From Streptomyces sp. TRM68367 (GTDB taxonomy: Bacteria > Actinomycetota > Actinomycetes > Streptomycetales > Streptomycetaceae): a stretch of 64,000 nt of DNA. Made by a program: the position numbers and the translations under genes. Position 1 is the first letter of the stretch; the number at the start of each line of letters is the position of its first letter. Below are positions 43,585 through 55,465 of this stretch, one piece after another. The notes below the pieces were generated by a model. It was given only the letters and a program-made list of their open reading frames with translations, ran no database searches and was not told where the DNA came from. Location of the stretch: assembly GCF_014495685.1 (NCBI RefSeq), contig NZ_JACTVI010000003.1, positions 124,001 to 188,000 of the forward strand, in the 5' to 3' direction.

Positions 43585-44457
43585 ATGACGCACGCGATGC
43601 TGAAGGGGTCGAACGTCCCGCTGAATGTCACCACGGTACGCGCCGTGCTGCGCTGGACGCCCGGGCAGGGGATTCCGGAGGTCGACGCCTCTGCGCTGCT
43701 CCTCGGCCCCGATGGTCGTGTGCGCTCCGACGAGGACTTCGTCTTCTACAACCAGCCCCGGCACCCCTCCGGGAAGGTGTCGCGGCTCGGCAAGAAGCGG
43801 GCTGCCGAGGGCCCGACCGACACGATCCAGACAGATCTTGCCGGTGTCGAGTCCGGTGTCAGCCGCATTCTGCTGGTCGCGTCGGCGGACGATGTGCCGT
43901 TCGAGCGGGTGCCGGCGCTGAGCATTCTGCTGTACGACGCCGCGGCCGCGGACGGTGAGGCGCTGGCATCCTTCGACATCAAGCCGGAGACGGGGCAGGA
44001 GACGGCGCTGATCTGCGGTGAGCTGTACCGGCGCGGGGAGGGGTGGAAGTTCCGGGCGCTGGGCGAGGGCTACTCGGACGGGCTCAAGGGCCTCGCGGTG
44101 GATTACGGCATCTCGGTGGACGAGTCGGAGGCGGCGGAGGATCCGGCGGCGGGCCAGCCGGACGCATCGACCCAGGTTGCCGGGCAGGTGCAGGCGTCCG
44201 GCCAGGCGCAGCCTGCGCCCGAGGTGTCGCGTCCGCTGCCGCCGGAGCAGCCGACGGGGGTTCCCGCGCAGTCGGCGTACGGCTTTCCGCAGCCGGCCGG
44301 TGAGCCTGCGTACGGTTATCCGCAGGCGCCGAACCCAACGCCGGCCACTGCGGTCAACGCCGCGCAGTCCGGGTACGGCTACCCGCCGCCGGTCGCCGCG
44401 ATCCCGGACCCCGACTTCCGGCTGCCGCCGCAGGGGCCGCAGTTCATAGGTCGCTAG
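43585..44457 (+). CDS. TerD-family protein with Pro/Gln-rich tail
   Basis: A 290-residue protein. Residues 1-178 form a TerD domain (VLRWTPGQGIPEVDASALLL; DEDFVFYNQPRHPSGKV; ETALICGELYRRGEGWKFRA). The Ca2+-binding acidic positions are partly replaced compared with the two short TerD proteins downstream. The C-terminal 110 residues are Pro/Gln/Ala-rich with YGYP-like repeats and are likely disordered or surface-exposed. It is divergent from the HpcH operon. Confidence 0.85.
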   Translation: MTHAMLKGSNVPLNVTTVRAVLRWTPGQGIPEVDASALLLGPDGRVRSDEDFVFYNQPRHPSGKVSRLGKKRAAEGPTDTIQTDLAGVESGVSRILLVASADDVPFERVPALSILLYDAAAADGEALASFDIKPETGQETALICGELYRRGEGWKFRALGEGYSDGLKGLAVDYGISVDESEAAEDPAAGQPDASTQVAGQVQASGQAQPAPEVSRPLPPEQPTGVPAQSAYGFPQPAGEPAYGYPQAPNPTPATAVNAAQSGYGYPPPVAAIPDPDFRLPPQGPQFIGR

Positions 44458-44620
44458 CGAAGGGACGGTGACCTTGCGGGGGGTGAGTGAGGGAGCCCTG
44501 CGTAACAAGGCGCGGGTGATTGATCGCGCAGCCGGGCCGCGCTTGCCGGCGCCCGGCGTTGTGGCTGGCAGCGGATGGGGGGCGTATCGCAGTCGGTCGC
44601 CCCGCGCGTCGCTCAGCCGT

Positions 44621-45358
44621 TCAGCGTTCCGCCTTTGTCTTGTAGCCCCTGCCCCACTGGAGGCCCCAGCCGTAGAGGCGGTCCAGTTCTGCCTGGAAGC
44701 CGTAGACGAACTTGACCTCGCGGCGGACCAGGATTTCGTCCTTCACGTTTTCGATCATTACCACTGCGCAGGAACGTGCCTGGGGGTGGCGTTCGTCGAG
44801 GCCTATCTCGATGCGGGGGCCGTTACTGGGGTACAGCGTGACGATCGCGTGGGCGCGGTCGAACGCGGGGGTCTGGTCGTAGATGTAGACGAAGACCAGC
44901 ATGCGTTTGATGTTCTCGCGGTGGTCGAGGTTGACGTACATCGTCTCGCCCGACGCCGAGCCGAACCGGTCGTCGCCGCTGAGCTTGACGTACGGCGCGC
45001 CGTTGACGTCGCCGAGGTAGCCGCCGAGCGGCTGGACGACGCCCTTGGTGCCGTCCTGGAGCTCGTAGAGGCACCCCAGGTCCAGGTCGACGTTCACCAT
45101 GCTCTGGCTGTGGCCGAGGACCTCCGGCGGCTTGAGCGCCCTGAGCGGGTGCCGCAGCAGACTATCCCGCTGCGATCCGCCGAAGTCGGACGTCCGCATC
45201 CGCCAGGCCAGGTTGATGCGCAGATGCCCGGTGGCCGCACCCTGTTTGGTGAGGGAGACCTGGCTGTGCCGTTTGGTCAGTTCGATGGCGTTGGTGGCCG
45301 CGCTGCCCGAGTCGAAGTCCAACTCACGGCCGCGCCACAGCCCGTCGAAGAAACCCAT
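44621..45358 (-). CDS. TerA/TerD-superfamily protein
   Basis: A 245-residue protein of the tellurium-resistance superfamily. It starts GFFDGLWRGRELDFDSGSAA. It has HLRINLAWRMRTSDF and VNVDLDLGCLYELQDGTKG, then SGDDRFGSASGETMYVNLDH and WGLQWGRGYKTKAER, all typical of the TerA-like branch. Acidic pairs could bind Ca2+. ATG 45358 follows GGGGTGGGA. It is downstream of DUF475 but after a strong hairpin, so it may have its own promoter. Confidence 0.78.
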   Translation of the reverse strand: MGFFDGLWRGRELDFDSGSAATNAIELTKRHSQVSLTKQGAATGHLRINLAWRMRTSDFGGSQRDSLLRHPLRALKPPEVLGHSQSMVNVDLDLGCLYELQDGTKGVVQPLGGYLGDVNGAPYVKLSGDDRFGSASGETMYVNLDHRENIKRMLVFVYIYDQTPAFDRAHAIVTLYPSNGPRIEIGLDERHPQARSCAVVMIENVKDEILVRREVKFVYGFQAELDRLYGWGLQWGRGYKTKAER

Positions 45359-45441
45359 TCCCACCCCACGTGTCACTGGAGAACTGCTGACGACTGCGCG
45401 GACTCGCAGGCCGCCAGGGTTTCACGGCCCTTGGACGACCC

Positions 45442-45481
45442 GCGGGGCGGCACCGAGGAGTCGTCCTCGACGCCGCCCCGC
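45442..45481 (-). terminator. Terminator after the DUF475 gene
   Basis: GCGGGGCGGC (45442-45451) and GCCGCCCCGC (45472-45481) enclose a second stem, CGAGGA/TCCTCG. The combined GC-rich hairpin lies 29 bp after the DUF475 stop and before the next gene. Confidence 0.65.
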
Positions 45482-45509
45482 ACAGAGCGTTCCCGCACCC
45501 GAAGGGTTG

Positions 45510-46658
45510 TCACACCCCGGACGACACCTCAGCCTTGTCGTCCGAGCCCTGCGTTTTTCCCTCGTCCGCCGCAAGCGCCCGGTTGCGGCGCACGGAGGAC
45601 CAGAAGGACCAGCCGATCAGGAAGACACCGACGAGGCCGGTGATGAACTCGCTGATCTGGTACTGGATGGTGACGAGCAGGATCACGGCGAGCGCGCCGA
45701 TCGCGTAGTGCGCGCCGTGCTCCAGGTAGACGTAGTCGTCGAGGGTGCCCTGGCGGACCAGGTAGACCGTGAGCGACCGGACGTACATGGCGCCGATGCC
45801 GAGGCCGAGGGCCATCAGCACGATGTCGTTGGTGATGGCGAAGGCGCCGATCACGCCGTCGAAGGAGAACGACGCGTCCAGGACCTCGAGGTAGAGGAAC
45901 ATGAAGAACGCGGCCTTGCCGGCCAGGGCGACCGCGGAGCGGGGCTTGCCGGCTCGCTCGGCCTGTTCTTCCTCCTCGTGCTCGCGTTCCTCCTCCTCTT
46001 CGAGCTTGTCCTCGAAGTAGCCGGAGAGACCGCCCACGATCATGTAGGTGATCAGGCCGGCGATGCCGGAGAGGAGGACTGTATCCGCCTTGTCGACGTG
46101 TGTGCCGCCGTGCTGGTGGGCGTTGGCCGCGAAGGTCATCGAGGAGATGAGTAGCACGATCAGGGCGATGCAGACCGACAGCATGTCGATCTTGCCGAGC
46201 TTGGCCAGCGGGCGCTCCAGCCACCCGAGCCACTTGATGTCCCGGTCCTCGAAGATGAAGTCCAGGAAGATCATCAGCAGGAACATGCCGCCGAAGGCGG
46301 CGATCGACGGGTGGGCGTCGGTCACCAGTTCCTGGTAGCGGTCCTTGTCGCTGAGCGCGAGGTCGACCGCCTGGATCGGGCCCAGCTGTGCGCTGATGGC
46401 GACGATCACGACGGGGAAGACCAGCCGCATCCCGAAGACAGCGATCAGAATGCCGATGGTGAGGAAGATCTTCTGCCAGAAGGCATTCATCTTCTTCAGG
46501 ATTCCGGCGTTGACCACCGCGTTGTCGAAGGACAGCGAGATCTCAAGGATGGAGAGGATCGCCACAACACCGAACGCGGTCCACCCCCCGAAGAGGACCG
46601 CTGCGACCAGGCCGAGCGCGGTGACCGCGAACGACCACCCAAAGGTTTTCAGAACCAC
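45510..46658 (-). CDS. DUF475 TerC-like membrane protein
   Basis: A 382-residue membrane protein with about nine helices. It has ILEISLSFDNAVVNAGIL near residue 40 and LEVLDASFSFDGVIGAFAI near 255, the acidic helix motifs of the TerC/DUF475 family, which suit metal-ion transport. Between them lies a charged EEEEREHEEEEQ loop (about 225). The GTG at 46658 is 49 bp from the preceding terD gene, so the two are probably one transcript. A role in Mn2+ or other ion handling is inferred. Confidence 0.85.
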   Translation of the reverse strand: MVLKTFGWSFAVTALGLVAAVLFGGWTAFGVVAILSILEISLSFDNAVVNAGILKKMNAFWQKIFLTIGILIAVFGMRLVFPVVIVAISAQLGPIQAVDLALSDKDRYQELVTDAHPSIAAFGGMFLLMIFLDFIFEDRDIKWLGWLERPLAKLGKIDMLSVCIALIVLLISSMTFAANAHQHGGTHVDKADTVLLSGIAGLITYMIVGGLSGYFEDKLEEEEEREHEEEEQAERAGKPRSAVALAGKAAFFMFLYLEVLDASFSFDGVIGAFAITNDIVLMALGLGIGAMYVRSLTVYLVRQGTLDDYVYLEHGAHYAIGALAVILLVTIQYQISEFITGLVGVFLIGWSFWSSVRRNRALAADEGKTQGSDDKAEVSSGV

Positions 46659-46707
46659 TGGCTACCCAATCCCTTGTATACGGGTCTCCCCCGCGCCGTA
46701 CTCGGCT

Positions 46708-47283
46708 TTACGAAACGTTGACTCCGAAGTCTAGAGCGATGCCCCGCAGCCCTGACGCGTACCCCTGGCCCACTGCACGGAACTTCCACTCGCTCTGGTA
46801 GCGGTACACCTCTCCGAAGATCATCGCTGTTTCCGTGGAGGCGTCCTCGCTGAGGTCGTAGCGGGCGAGTTCCTGGCCGTCGGCCTGGTTGACCACGCGA
46901 ATGAAGGCGTTGCTGACCTGGCCGAAGGTCTGGCCGCGCTCGTCGGCCATGTGGATCGAGACCGGAAAGACGATCTTGTCGCACTGGGCAGGCACCTTGG
47001 AGAGGTCGATCAGGACCGACTCGTCGTCGCCGTCGCCCTCACCGGTGAGGTTGTCGCCGGTGTGCTCCACCGAGCCGTCCGGGCTCTTGAGCTGGTTGTA
47101 GAAGATGAACCACTCGTCCCCGAGCACGCGACCGCTGTTGCACATCAGTGCGCTGGCGTCGAGGTCGAAGGGGGCTCCGGTGGTGGAGCGTGCGTCCCAG
47201 CCGAGACCGATCATCACCTGGGTGAGGTTCGGTGCGGCCTTGGACAGGGAGACATTGCCTCCCTTGGCGAGCGTGACGCCCAT
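46708..47283 (-). CDS. terD: TerD stress protein
   Basis: A 191-residue TerD protein. The signature [20 protein letters not shown] (residues 28-47) and [15 protein letters not shown] (about 75) carry the acidic side chains that bind two Ca2+ ions. The C-terminal [20 protein letters not shown] is also typical. GGGGAGGG precedes the ATG. It pairs with the copy at 47555 (same length) and lies upstream of DUF475. Such proteins are needed for tellurite and oxidative stress tolerance and act at or near the membrane. Confidence 0.93.
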   Translation of the reverse strand: MGVTLAKGGNVSLSKAAPNLTQVMIGLGWDARSTTGAPFDLDASALMCNSGRVLGDEWFIFYNQLKSPDGSVEHTGDNLTGEGDGDDESVLIDLSKVPAQCDKIVFPVSIHMADERGQTFGQVSNAFIRVVNQADGQELARYDLSEDASTETAMIFGEVYRYQSEWKFRAVGQGYASGLRGIALDFGVNVS

Positions 47284-47303
47284 GATGCTGGTCCCTCCCC
47301 TTA

Positions 47304-47472
47304 GGGTCTGTCTTTTCGGATCACCCCGGGGCCGCGGGGCCTGGCACGCGCATCTGCCCGCGTTGCCGTCGGTCGCCGACGCCCCGCCTTGCAGCTGCAC
47401 GCACCAGATCCCGCTCACCGGCGTTTGCCGGGTCCGCCTCCCGGAGTTTGGCTGTTCCCGGAAGACAGACCC
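47304..47472. mobile_element. MITE-like element between two terD genes
   Basis: A 169-bp segment whose ends are GGGTCTGTCTT and AAGACAGACCC, an 11-bp perfect inverted repeat that extends to 16 matches of 20. This resembles the terminal inverted repeats of small transposons; no transposase is inside. No clear target duplication is visible. It fills most of the terD-terD gap. Confidence 0.55.
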
Positions 47473-47501
47473 GGTGATGCCTCTCTCTGGCTGTCCTGCA
47501 C

Positions 47502-47536
47502 GTCCGGCGCCGCACGTAAACCGTGCGGCGCCGGAC
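47502..47536 (-). terminator. Terminator after the second terD gene
   Basis: GTCCGGCGCCGCAC (47502-47515) and GTGCGGCGCCGGAC (47523-47536) form a perfect 14-bp stem with a 7-nt loop, 18 bp beyond the stop of the terD gene at 47555. Confidence 0.7.
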
Positions 47537-47554
47537 AGGAGACTTTCAGATGGC

Positions 47555-48130
47555 TCAGACGTTCACGCCGAAGTCCTGCGCGATGCCGCGCAGGCCCGAG
47601 GCGTAGCCCTGGCCGATGGCGCGGAACTTCCACTCCGCGCCGTGCCGGTACAGCTCGCCGAAGACCATGGCGGTCTCGGTGGAGGCGTCCTCGCTGAGGT
47701 CGTAGCGGGCGATCTCGGCGCCGCCGGCCTGGTTCACGACGCGGATGAACGCGTTGCGCACCTGGCCGAAGGACTGCTGGCGGTTCTCGGCGTCGTAGAT
47801 CGAGACCGGGAAGACGATCTTCTCGACGTCGGCCGGGACGCCCGCCAGGTTGACCTTGATCTGCTCGTCGTCGCCCTCGCCCTCACCGGTGAGGTTGTCG
47901 CCGGTGTGCTCCACCGAGCCGTCCGGGCTCTTGAGGTTGTTGAAGAAGACGAAGTACTGGTCGCTGGTGACCTTGCCCGCGTTGTTCAGCAGCAGCGCGC
48001 TGGCGTCCAGGTCGAAGTCGGTACCGGTCGTGGTGCGGACGTCCCACCCCAGACCGACGATGACCGCGGTCAGACCCGGCGCCTCCTTGGAAAGCGAAAC
48101 GTTGCCGCCCTTGCTGAGGCTGACTCCCAC
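47555..48130 (-). CDS. terD: TerD stress protein
   Basis: A 191-residue TerD protein, a close paralogue of the gene at 46708. [20 protein letters not shown] and [15 protein letters not shown] provide the Ca2+ sites. The GTG start follows GGAGG by 5 bp. An AhpE-type peroxiredoxin lies upstream on the same strand, 132 bp away, so one stress regulon is likely. The two copies are separated by a MITE-like element and a terminator. Confidence 0.93.
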   Translation of the reverse strand: MGVSLSKGGNVSLSKEAPGLTAVIVGLGWDVRTTTGTDFDLDASALLLNNAGKVTSDQYFVFFNNLKSPDGSVEHTGDNLTGEGEGDDEQIKVNLAGVPADVEKIVFPVSIYDAENRQQSFGQVRNAFIRVVNQAGGAEIARYDLSEDASTETAMVFGELYRHGAEWKFRAIGQGYASGLRGIAQDFGVNV

Positions 48131-48262
48131 GAGTCCTCCATTGGTGTCCAGGGGCGGGATGCCCCTCCGTGCTCGGATGTCGGATCAACGAGTCGATCCT
48201 AGTGACGGGTTCCCGCCTCTCGCAGGCCCTGGAGCCGAAGAATCACCGGGTGTCGGCCTCGG

Positions 48263-48721
48263 TCACAGGGTGTCGAGCGCCTTCACGTACTCGTTCAGGT
48301 CACGCGCGTCCGGCAGGCCGTTGATCACGGTCCATCGCACGACGCCCTCCTTGTCGAGGATGAAGGTCCCGCGCACGGCGCAACCCTTGTCCTCGTCGAA
48401 GACGCCGTACGCGCGCGAGACGTTGCCGTGCGGCCAGAAGTCCGACAGCAGCGGGTACTCCAGGCCCTCCTGCTCGGCGAAGACGCGCAGGGTGTGGATG
48501 GAGTCGTTGGAGACGGCGAGCACCTGGGTGTCACGGTCGGAGAACTTCGGCAGGTTGTCGCGCAGCTCGCACAGCTCGCCGGTGCACACGCCGGTGAAGG
48601 CGAAGGGGTAGAAGAGCAGCACGACGTTCTTGTGACCGCGGAAGTCGGACAGCTTCACAGTCGCGCCGTGGTTGTCCTTGAGCTCGAAGTCGGGGGCCTT
48701 GTCGCCGACCTGGATCGCCAT
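48263..48721 (-). CDS. Peroxiredoxin, AhpE-like
   Basis: A 152-residue thiol peroxidase. The peroxidatic cysteine lies in [19 protein letters not shown] (Cys about 46) with a second Cys four residues on, unlike typical one-Cys AhpE. The catalytic Arg ([11 protein letters not shown]) and Thr are present. It reduces peroxides using mycoredoxin- or thioredoxin-type reductants. GAAGGGA precedes the ATG. It is within the Ter stress cluster. Confidence 0.9.
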   Translation of the reverse strand: MAIQVGDKAPDFELKDNHGATVKLSDFRGHKNVVLLFYPFAFTGVCTGELCELRDNLPKFSDRDTQVLAVSNDSIHTLRVFAEQEGLEYPLLSDFWPHGNVSRAYGVFDEDKGCAVRGTFILDKEGVVRWTVINGLPDARDLNEYVKALDTL

Positions 48722-48828
48722 GGTCGTGAATGTCCCTTCGGTGGGCTGTTCGGGTGGGAACACCCTACGCAGGGATCATCACAGGCCAGAGGGCGGGCCG
48801 ACTACACCGGCCCGCCCCGGCCCTGCGG

Positions 48829-49266
48829 CTAACGCTTGGACTTGGCGGCCTTGGGCGTCGCCAGCCGGCTGCCGCTCCAGTCCTTGCCCACGCTGACGCT
48901 CTTGGACGCCGTCAGCCCCGCCGTCGTCGCGGCCTCCGAGATGTCGCTCGGTTCCACGTATCCCGATCGCCCGGTCTTCGGCGTGAGGAGCAGGATCGCG
49001 CCGCCCTCCTCGATGTACGTGGTGGCATCCACCAGCGCATCCGTCAGGTCGCCGTCGTCGTCACGGAACCACAGCACAACGGCGTCGGCCACGTCGTCGT
49101 ATTCCTCGTCCATCAGCTCGCCCTCGACGGCGTTCTCGATGGCCTTGCGGAGTTCCTGGTCCACGTCGTCGTCGTAGCCGATCTCCTGGACCACCTGCCC
49201 GGGCTGGAACCCCAGCCTGGCGGCAGGGTTCGTCCGCTCCTCCGCGTGGTCCGCGGTCGCGCTCAC
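48829..49266 (-). CDS. DUF3052 protein
   Basis: A 145-residue soluble protein of the actinobacterial DUF3052 family. LGFQPGQVVQEIGYDDDVDQ and AVVLWFRDDDGDLTDALVDA are conserved, and a C-terminal Lys/Ala tail ends in KAAKSKR. The role is unknown. GTG 49266 has AGGAGG 6 bp upstream, which decides the start. It is divergent from aceE. Confidence 0.85.
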   Translation of the reverse strand: MSATADHAEERTNPAARLGFQPGQVVQEIGYDDDVDQELRKAIENAVEGELMDEEYDDVADAVVLWFRDDDGDLTDALVDATTYIEEGGAILLLTPKTGRSGYVEPSDISEAATTAGLTASKSVSVGKDWSGSRLATPKAAKSKR

Positions 49267-49676
49267 GGGTTGCCTCCTGATCATGTCTTGATGAGTATCT
49301 CAGCCACGCGCGTGCGCGAAGCATTGGCCGTAGTCCACACGGGCGGGGCGGATCGCGCAAGTACCCGGCGATTCAGACCGCCGAAACGGTGACGATCCTG
49401 GCGGTGTCACCGCAACTCCCGGCACACCATCCCGACCCGAGGTGACGTACACCACACCCTTCTGCCCCGTTTGGGCGTTTGGGAACCGTCTACGGGTACG
49501 AGACTCGCATGACTTCCTGGGGTGACCGCCACGCCATCGAGCTGCGGCGGGTCACGATTACCCATCAGTAGAGATGACGTGAGCCGCCCCGAGGTACACG
49601 ATGGGGAGCGGCGCAGGCGCAGCGGCAACCAGCGAAAACGGCCTTCCCATGGCCCTGACGACAGGTAAGGAACAGC
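49267..49676. other. Divergent promoter region between DUF3052 and aceE
   Basis: No gene. An inverted repeat GGTGAC (49388-49393) / GTCACC (49406-49411) and a CGTTTGGGCGTTTGGG duplication near 49465 are the only regular features. A pyruvate-responsive operator could lie here but none is recognised. Confidence 0.45.
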
Positions 49677-52421
<2,745 letters not shown>

Positions 52422-52444
52422 CGCACCGCACCCGGCGCGGCCCA

Positions 52445-52485
52445 GGGGTGGTGTGTTCACGGTGTACCCGCGAACACACCACCCC
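52445..52485 (+). terminator. Terminator of aceE
   Basis: GGGGTGGTGTGTTC (52445-52458) and GAACACACCACCCC (52472-52485) form a perfect 14-bp stem with a 13-nt loop, 24 bp after the stop, followed by TTCACC. Confidence 0.8.
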
Positions 52486-52782
52486 TTCACCGGTGAGCTT
52501 TCGCCACACCCCCAGGTAGCCACAGTCCTCGAACAAAGCGGCAGCCAGCAGGAGATACACCACGACCCGCGCGGGCAGCTTCCGCAGCCGCCGCTGAACC
52601 GCTGAGCACTCGGCAAGCACGGCATCGACCAACTCGAACGGAACGATTCTGGTCAACTCACCCAGGTGCCCCGGAGCGAACACCCCTTCAGTCACCGTGA
52701 CTGCCAGTTCCAGTTCTACCGGGGCTCCGCTTCCTGTGTCAGCAGCAGATCGCAGCCACATTGACACCCCGGCCCAGCCCAT
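52486..52782 (-). pseudogene. IS4-family transposase, N-terminal fragment
   Basis: About 99 codons matching the Nterm_IS4 domain: FAPGHLGELTRIVPFELVDA, then AVQRRLRKLPARVVVYLLLA and LFEDCGYLGVWRKLTGE. The DDE catalytic part is missing and the frame runs into the aceE terminator. It is a remnant of an insertion sequence, not an active element. Confidence 0.82.
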
Positions 52783-52792
52783 AACTTCACGG

Positions 52793-52903
52793 CCTTGCCC
52801 TTAAGGCACTGGGGGAGGCACGCATGCCCGCAGGCTACGACGGCGCGGCGGCCCGCGGCTACGGCGGCTGCGTGTGCCGGCGGCTACGGCGGCTGCGCGT
52901 GCC
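52793..52903 (+). repeat. Dispersed repeat (copy C) and 25-bp tandem repeat
   Basis: CACTGGGGGAGGCACGCATG near 52807 matches copies A and B. Directly after it, GCGGCTACGGCGGCTGCGxG (52855, 52880) repeats with a 25-bp period. The remaining DNA to 53173 holds no recognised gene. Confidence 0.7.
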
Positions 52904-53173
52904 CCCACGCACCCGCAGTCGCCGACAGCGGGAAGGGGACGTGTCGGGGGGTGTCCGCCCGCAGCGGCAGGCGTCAACTAACAGCAACCCCGTAGCCGAC
53001 CACATCACCGGTCCGAGGACGGACACCACCCGGCGCGGCCCCGACCCACAACCCCACCGCAGGCGCTACGCGCACCCCCACCCCACCCGCACAGGCCGCC
53101 GCAGGCATACAACACAAACCGCAGGCGGACCCCCGGTCCATCCTCCGGGGGTCCGTCCCTCACTGGTCTCCCG

Positions 53174-53476
53174 TCAGAACATGCCGTTGCCGGGAGTTGC
53201 GGCTCCGGAGAGCCACACGACTGCGACGAGGGTGTCGATGGCGCCCAGGGTGAGGGCGATCACCGCTGGTACGGGGCGTGCCGACCAGGTGCGGCCCATG
53301 GCCAGCCAGCCGCAGATCATCGCGACGGGGCCAAGGATGATGCCCAGTACGAAGAAGCCGGCGACCGCACAGACGACGCCGATGACTCCGAGCGTCGCGC
53401 GATCCGGCCCGGTCCGTGACCACGTCCGGCCACGTGAGCGGGGGTGCCTGCGCGTTCCGTGTCCGAAGCCCGCCAT
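53174..53476 (-). CDS. Small membrane protein (DUF4190-like)
   Basis: A 100-residue protein with a basic N-terminus and two helices (LGVIGVVCAVAGFFVLGIIL; AVIALTLGAIDTLVAVVWL), plus a central GPVAMICGWLAMGR loop. It resembles DUF4190-type two-helix membrane proteins, from memory. The function is unknown. GGGAG precedes ATG 53476. Confidence 0.6.
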   Translation of the reverse strand: MAGFGHGTRRHPRSRGRTWSRTGPDRATLGVIGVVCAVAGFFVLGIILGPVAMICGWLAMGRTWSARPVPAVIALTLGAIDTLVAVVWLSGAATPGNGMF

Positions 53477-53733
53477 CGTCAACTCCCTGAACCCCTCGGT
53501 CGGTTCGGGTTCGTCCCGGGTTCACGTGGCGAGTACCCCCGTACGAGTGGTCAATCATCCCCGCGCGGAAGAAGAACGCGCTGCTTGCGCGCTGCCCCCT
53601 CCAGCAGCGCGCCACAGCCCAGTCGCCCTCCATGCCCTGCGGAAGACATGACCCACTGACACCTGCGACGCCCGCCGAAGGGGAGGGAACGTCAGCGGAG
53701 TCACCCTGATGAGCGAACTCCGCTGACAGTCCG

Positions 53734-55353
53734 TCAGATGTGGCCGACGCCCGCGCCCGCCTCGGCGTTCGCGCCGCGCTTGGTGAGGAACGCGACCAGC
53801 ACCGCCACCACGGCGACCCCGGCCGCGACCAGCGACGCCATGCTCATGCCGGATATGAACGTGTCGTGCGCGACGTCCGTGACCTTCGCGGCGATCGCGT
53901 CCGGCATCCCCGGCGCCACCGGCGGGACACCCACCTGCACCGCCTCGGACGCCTGATGCTCCTGCGCCGCCGTCAGCGGCGGAAGCCCCGCGTCCGCCCA
54001 GTTGCCGGCCAGGTCGCTGTCGACCTTGGACGCCATCACCGCACCCAGCACCGCCGTACCCAGGCTGCCGCCGATCTGCATCGCCGACTGCTGGAGACCG
54101 CCCGCGACGCCCGACAGCTCCATCGGCGCGTTGCCGACGATGACCTCCGTGGCGCCGACCATGACCGGCGCGAGGCCGAGGCCCAGCAGGGCGAACCACA
54201 GCGACATGACGCCACTGCCGGTGTCCGTCTCCAGTGTGGACATGCCGTACATGGCGATCGCCGTGCACGCCATGCCCCCGGCCAGCGGAATCCGCGGACC
54301 CACCTTGGTGATCACCGCGCCCGCGAGCGGCGAGCCGACGATCATCATGCCGGTGAGCGGCAGCAGGTGCAGACCGGCGTCGATCGGGCTCATGCCGTGC
54401 ACGTTCTGCAGGTAGAACGTGACGAAGAACAGGCCGCCCATGAAGGCGATGGCCATCAGGACCATCAGGACGACACCCGCCGAGAGCGGGATCGAGCGGA
54501 ACAGGCCCAGCGGAATCAGCGGCTCCTTCACCCTCTTCTCCCAGAGGGCGAAGAGCGCGAAGCCGGCGACCGAGACGACGATGAACGCCCACGTCTTGCC
54601 GTCGCCCCAGCCCCACTCAGGGGCCTTGATGAGCGCCCAGAGGAGGCAGAACATCGCGGCGGACAGCAGCGCGATACCCAGGAGGTCGAAGGAGCGCGGG
54701 GCGTTCTCGGCGCGGTGGTCGAGCAGGATCATGACGCCCAGGACGACGGCGAGGATGCCGACCGGCACGTTGATGAAGAACACCGACTGCCAGTTGACGT
54801 GCTCGACGAGGACGCCGCCGAGGATCGGGCCGCCCGCGGTGGAGGCACCGATGACCATGCCCCAGATGCCGATGGCCATGTTCAGCTTCTCGGCCGGGAA
54901 GGTGGCCCGCAGCAGGCCGAGCGCGGCCGGCATGAGCAGCGCGCCGAACAGGCCCTGGAGCACCCGGAAGGTGACGACCAGCGCGATGCTGCTGGACAGG
55001 CCGATCGCCCCCGACGCGGCGGCGAAGCCGACCACGCCGATGAGGAAGGTCTGCCGGTGCCCGAAGCGGTCACCGAGCTTGCCCGCGGTGATCAGGGAGA
55101 CCGCGAGGGCGAGGAAGTATCCGTTGGTGATCCACTGGACCTCGGCGAAGGTGGCGCCCAGGTCCTTCTGGATGGCCGGATTGGCGATGGCCACGATGGT
55201 GCCGTCGAGGGCCACCATCATGACCCCCACTGCGACGGTTATCAGGGTGAGCCAGGGGTGCCCGCGCATCCCCTTGCCCGGCGTCGCGTCCGACGGAGCT
55301 GCCGGCGCCTTGCCCCCCGCCCCCGTCGTGTCGATGGTGGTCTGACTAGTCAT
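53734..55353 (-). CDS. MFS multidrug exporter (DHA2, 14-helix)
   Basis: A 539-residue transporter with 14 membrane helices. Motif A is GKLGDRFGHRQTF (about 98), motif C lies in GPILGGVLVEHVNWQSVFFI, and helix 1 starts MMVALDGTIVAIANPAI with the acidic residue of proton-driven drug exporters. It likely exports drugs or dyes with proton antiport. It is divergent from a TetR gene, its probable repressor. A possible promoter, TTGTCA-N18-TAGTCT, lies 20-55 bp upstream. Confidence 0.92.
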   Translation of the reverse strand: MTSQTTIDTTGAGGKAPAAPSDATPGKGMRGHPWLTLITVAVGVMMVALDGTIVAIANPAIQKDLGATFAEVQWITNGYFLALAVSLITAGKLGDRFGHRQTFLIGVVGFAAASGAIGLSSSIALVVTFRVLQGLFGALLMPAALGLLRATFPAEKLNMAIGIWGMVIGASTAGGPILGGVLVEHVNWQSVFFINVPVGILAVVLGVMILLDHRAENAPRSFDLLGIALLSAAMFCLLWALIKAPEWGWGDGKTWAFIVVSVAGFALFALWEKRVKEPLIPLGLFRSIPLSAGVVLMVLMAIAFMGGLFFVTFYLQNVHGMSPIDAGLHLLPLTGMMIVGSPLAGAVITKVGPRIPLAGGMACTAIAMYGMSTLETDTGSGVMSLWFALLGLGLAPVMVGATEVIVGNAPMELSGVAGGLQQSAMQIGGSLGTAVLGAVMASKVDSDLAGNWADAGLPPLTAAQEHQASEAVQVGVPPVAPGMPDAIAAKVTDVAHDTFISGMSMASLVAAGVAVVAVLVAFLTKRGANAEAGAGVGHI

Positions 55354-55465
55354 GCGTTCGAGACTAAAGACAGTCGCTGACAATTGACAAACCAATTCAC
55401 AAGTCGGTAACTGACACAACACTTTCCCTATAGCCTGAACTGGGAGAACGGTTGGAGGAGGGTCC

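Noticed and set aside
52795-53160. Small plus-strand proteins rich in Arg, Pro and Gly after aceE.
   Set aside because: They follow from repeat DNA, lack ribosome binding sites and have no conserved motif.
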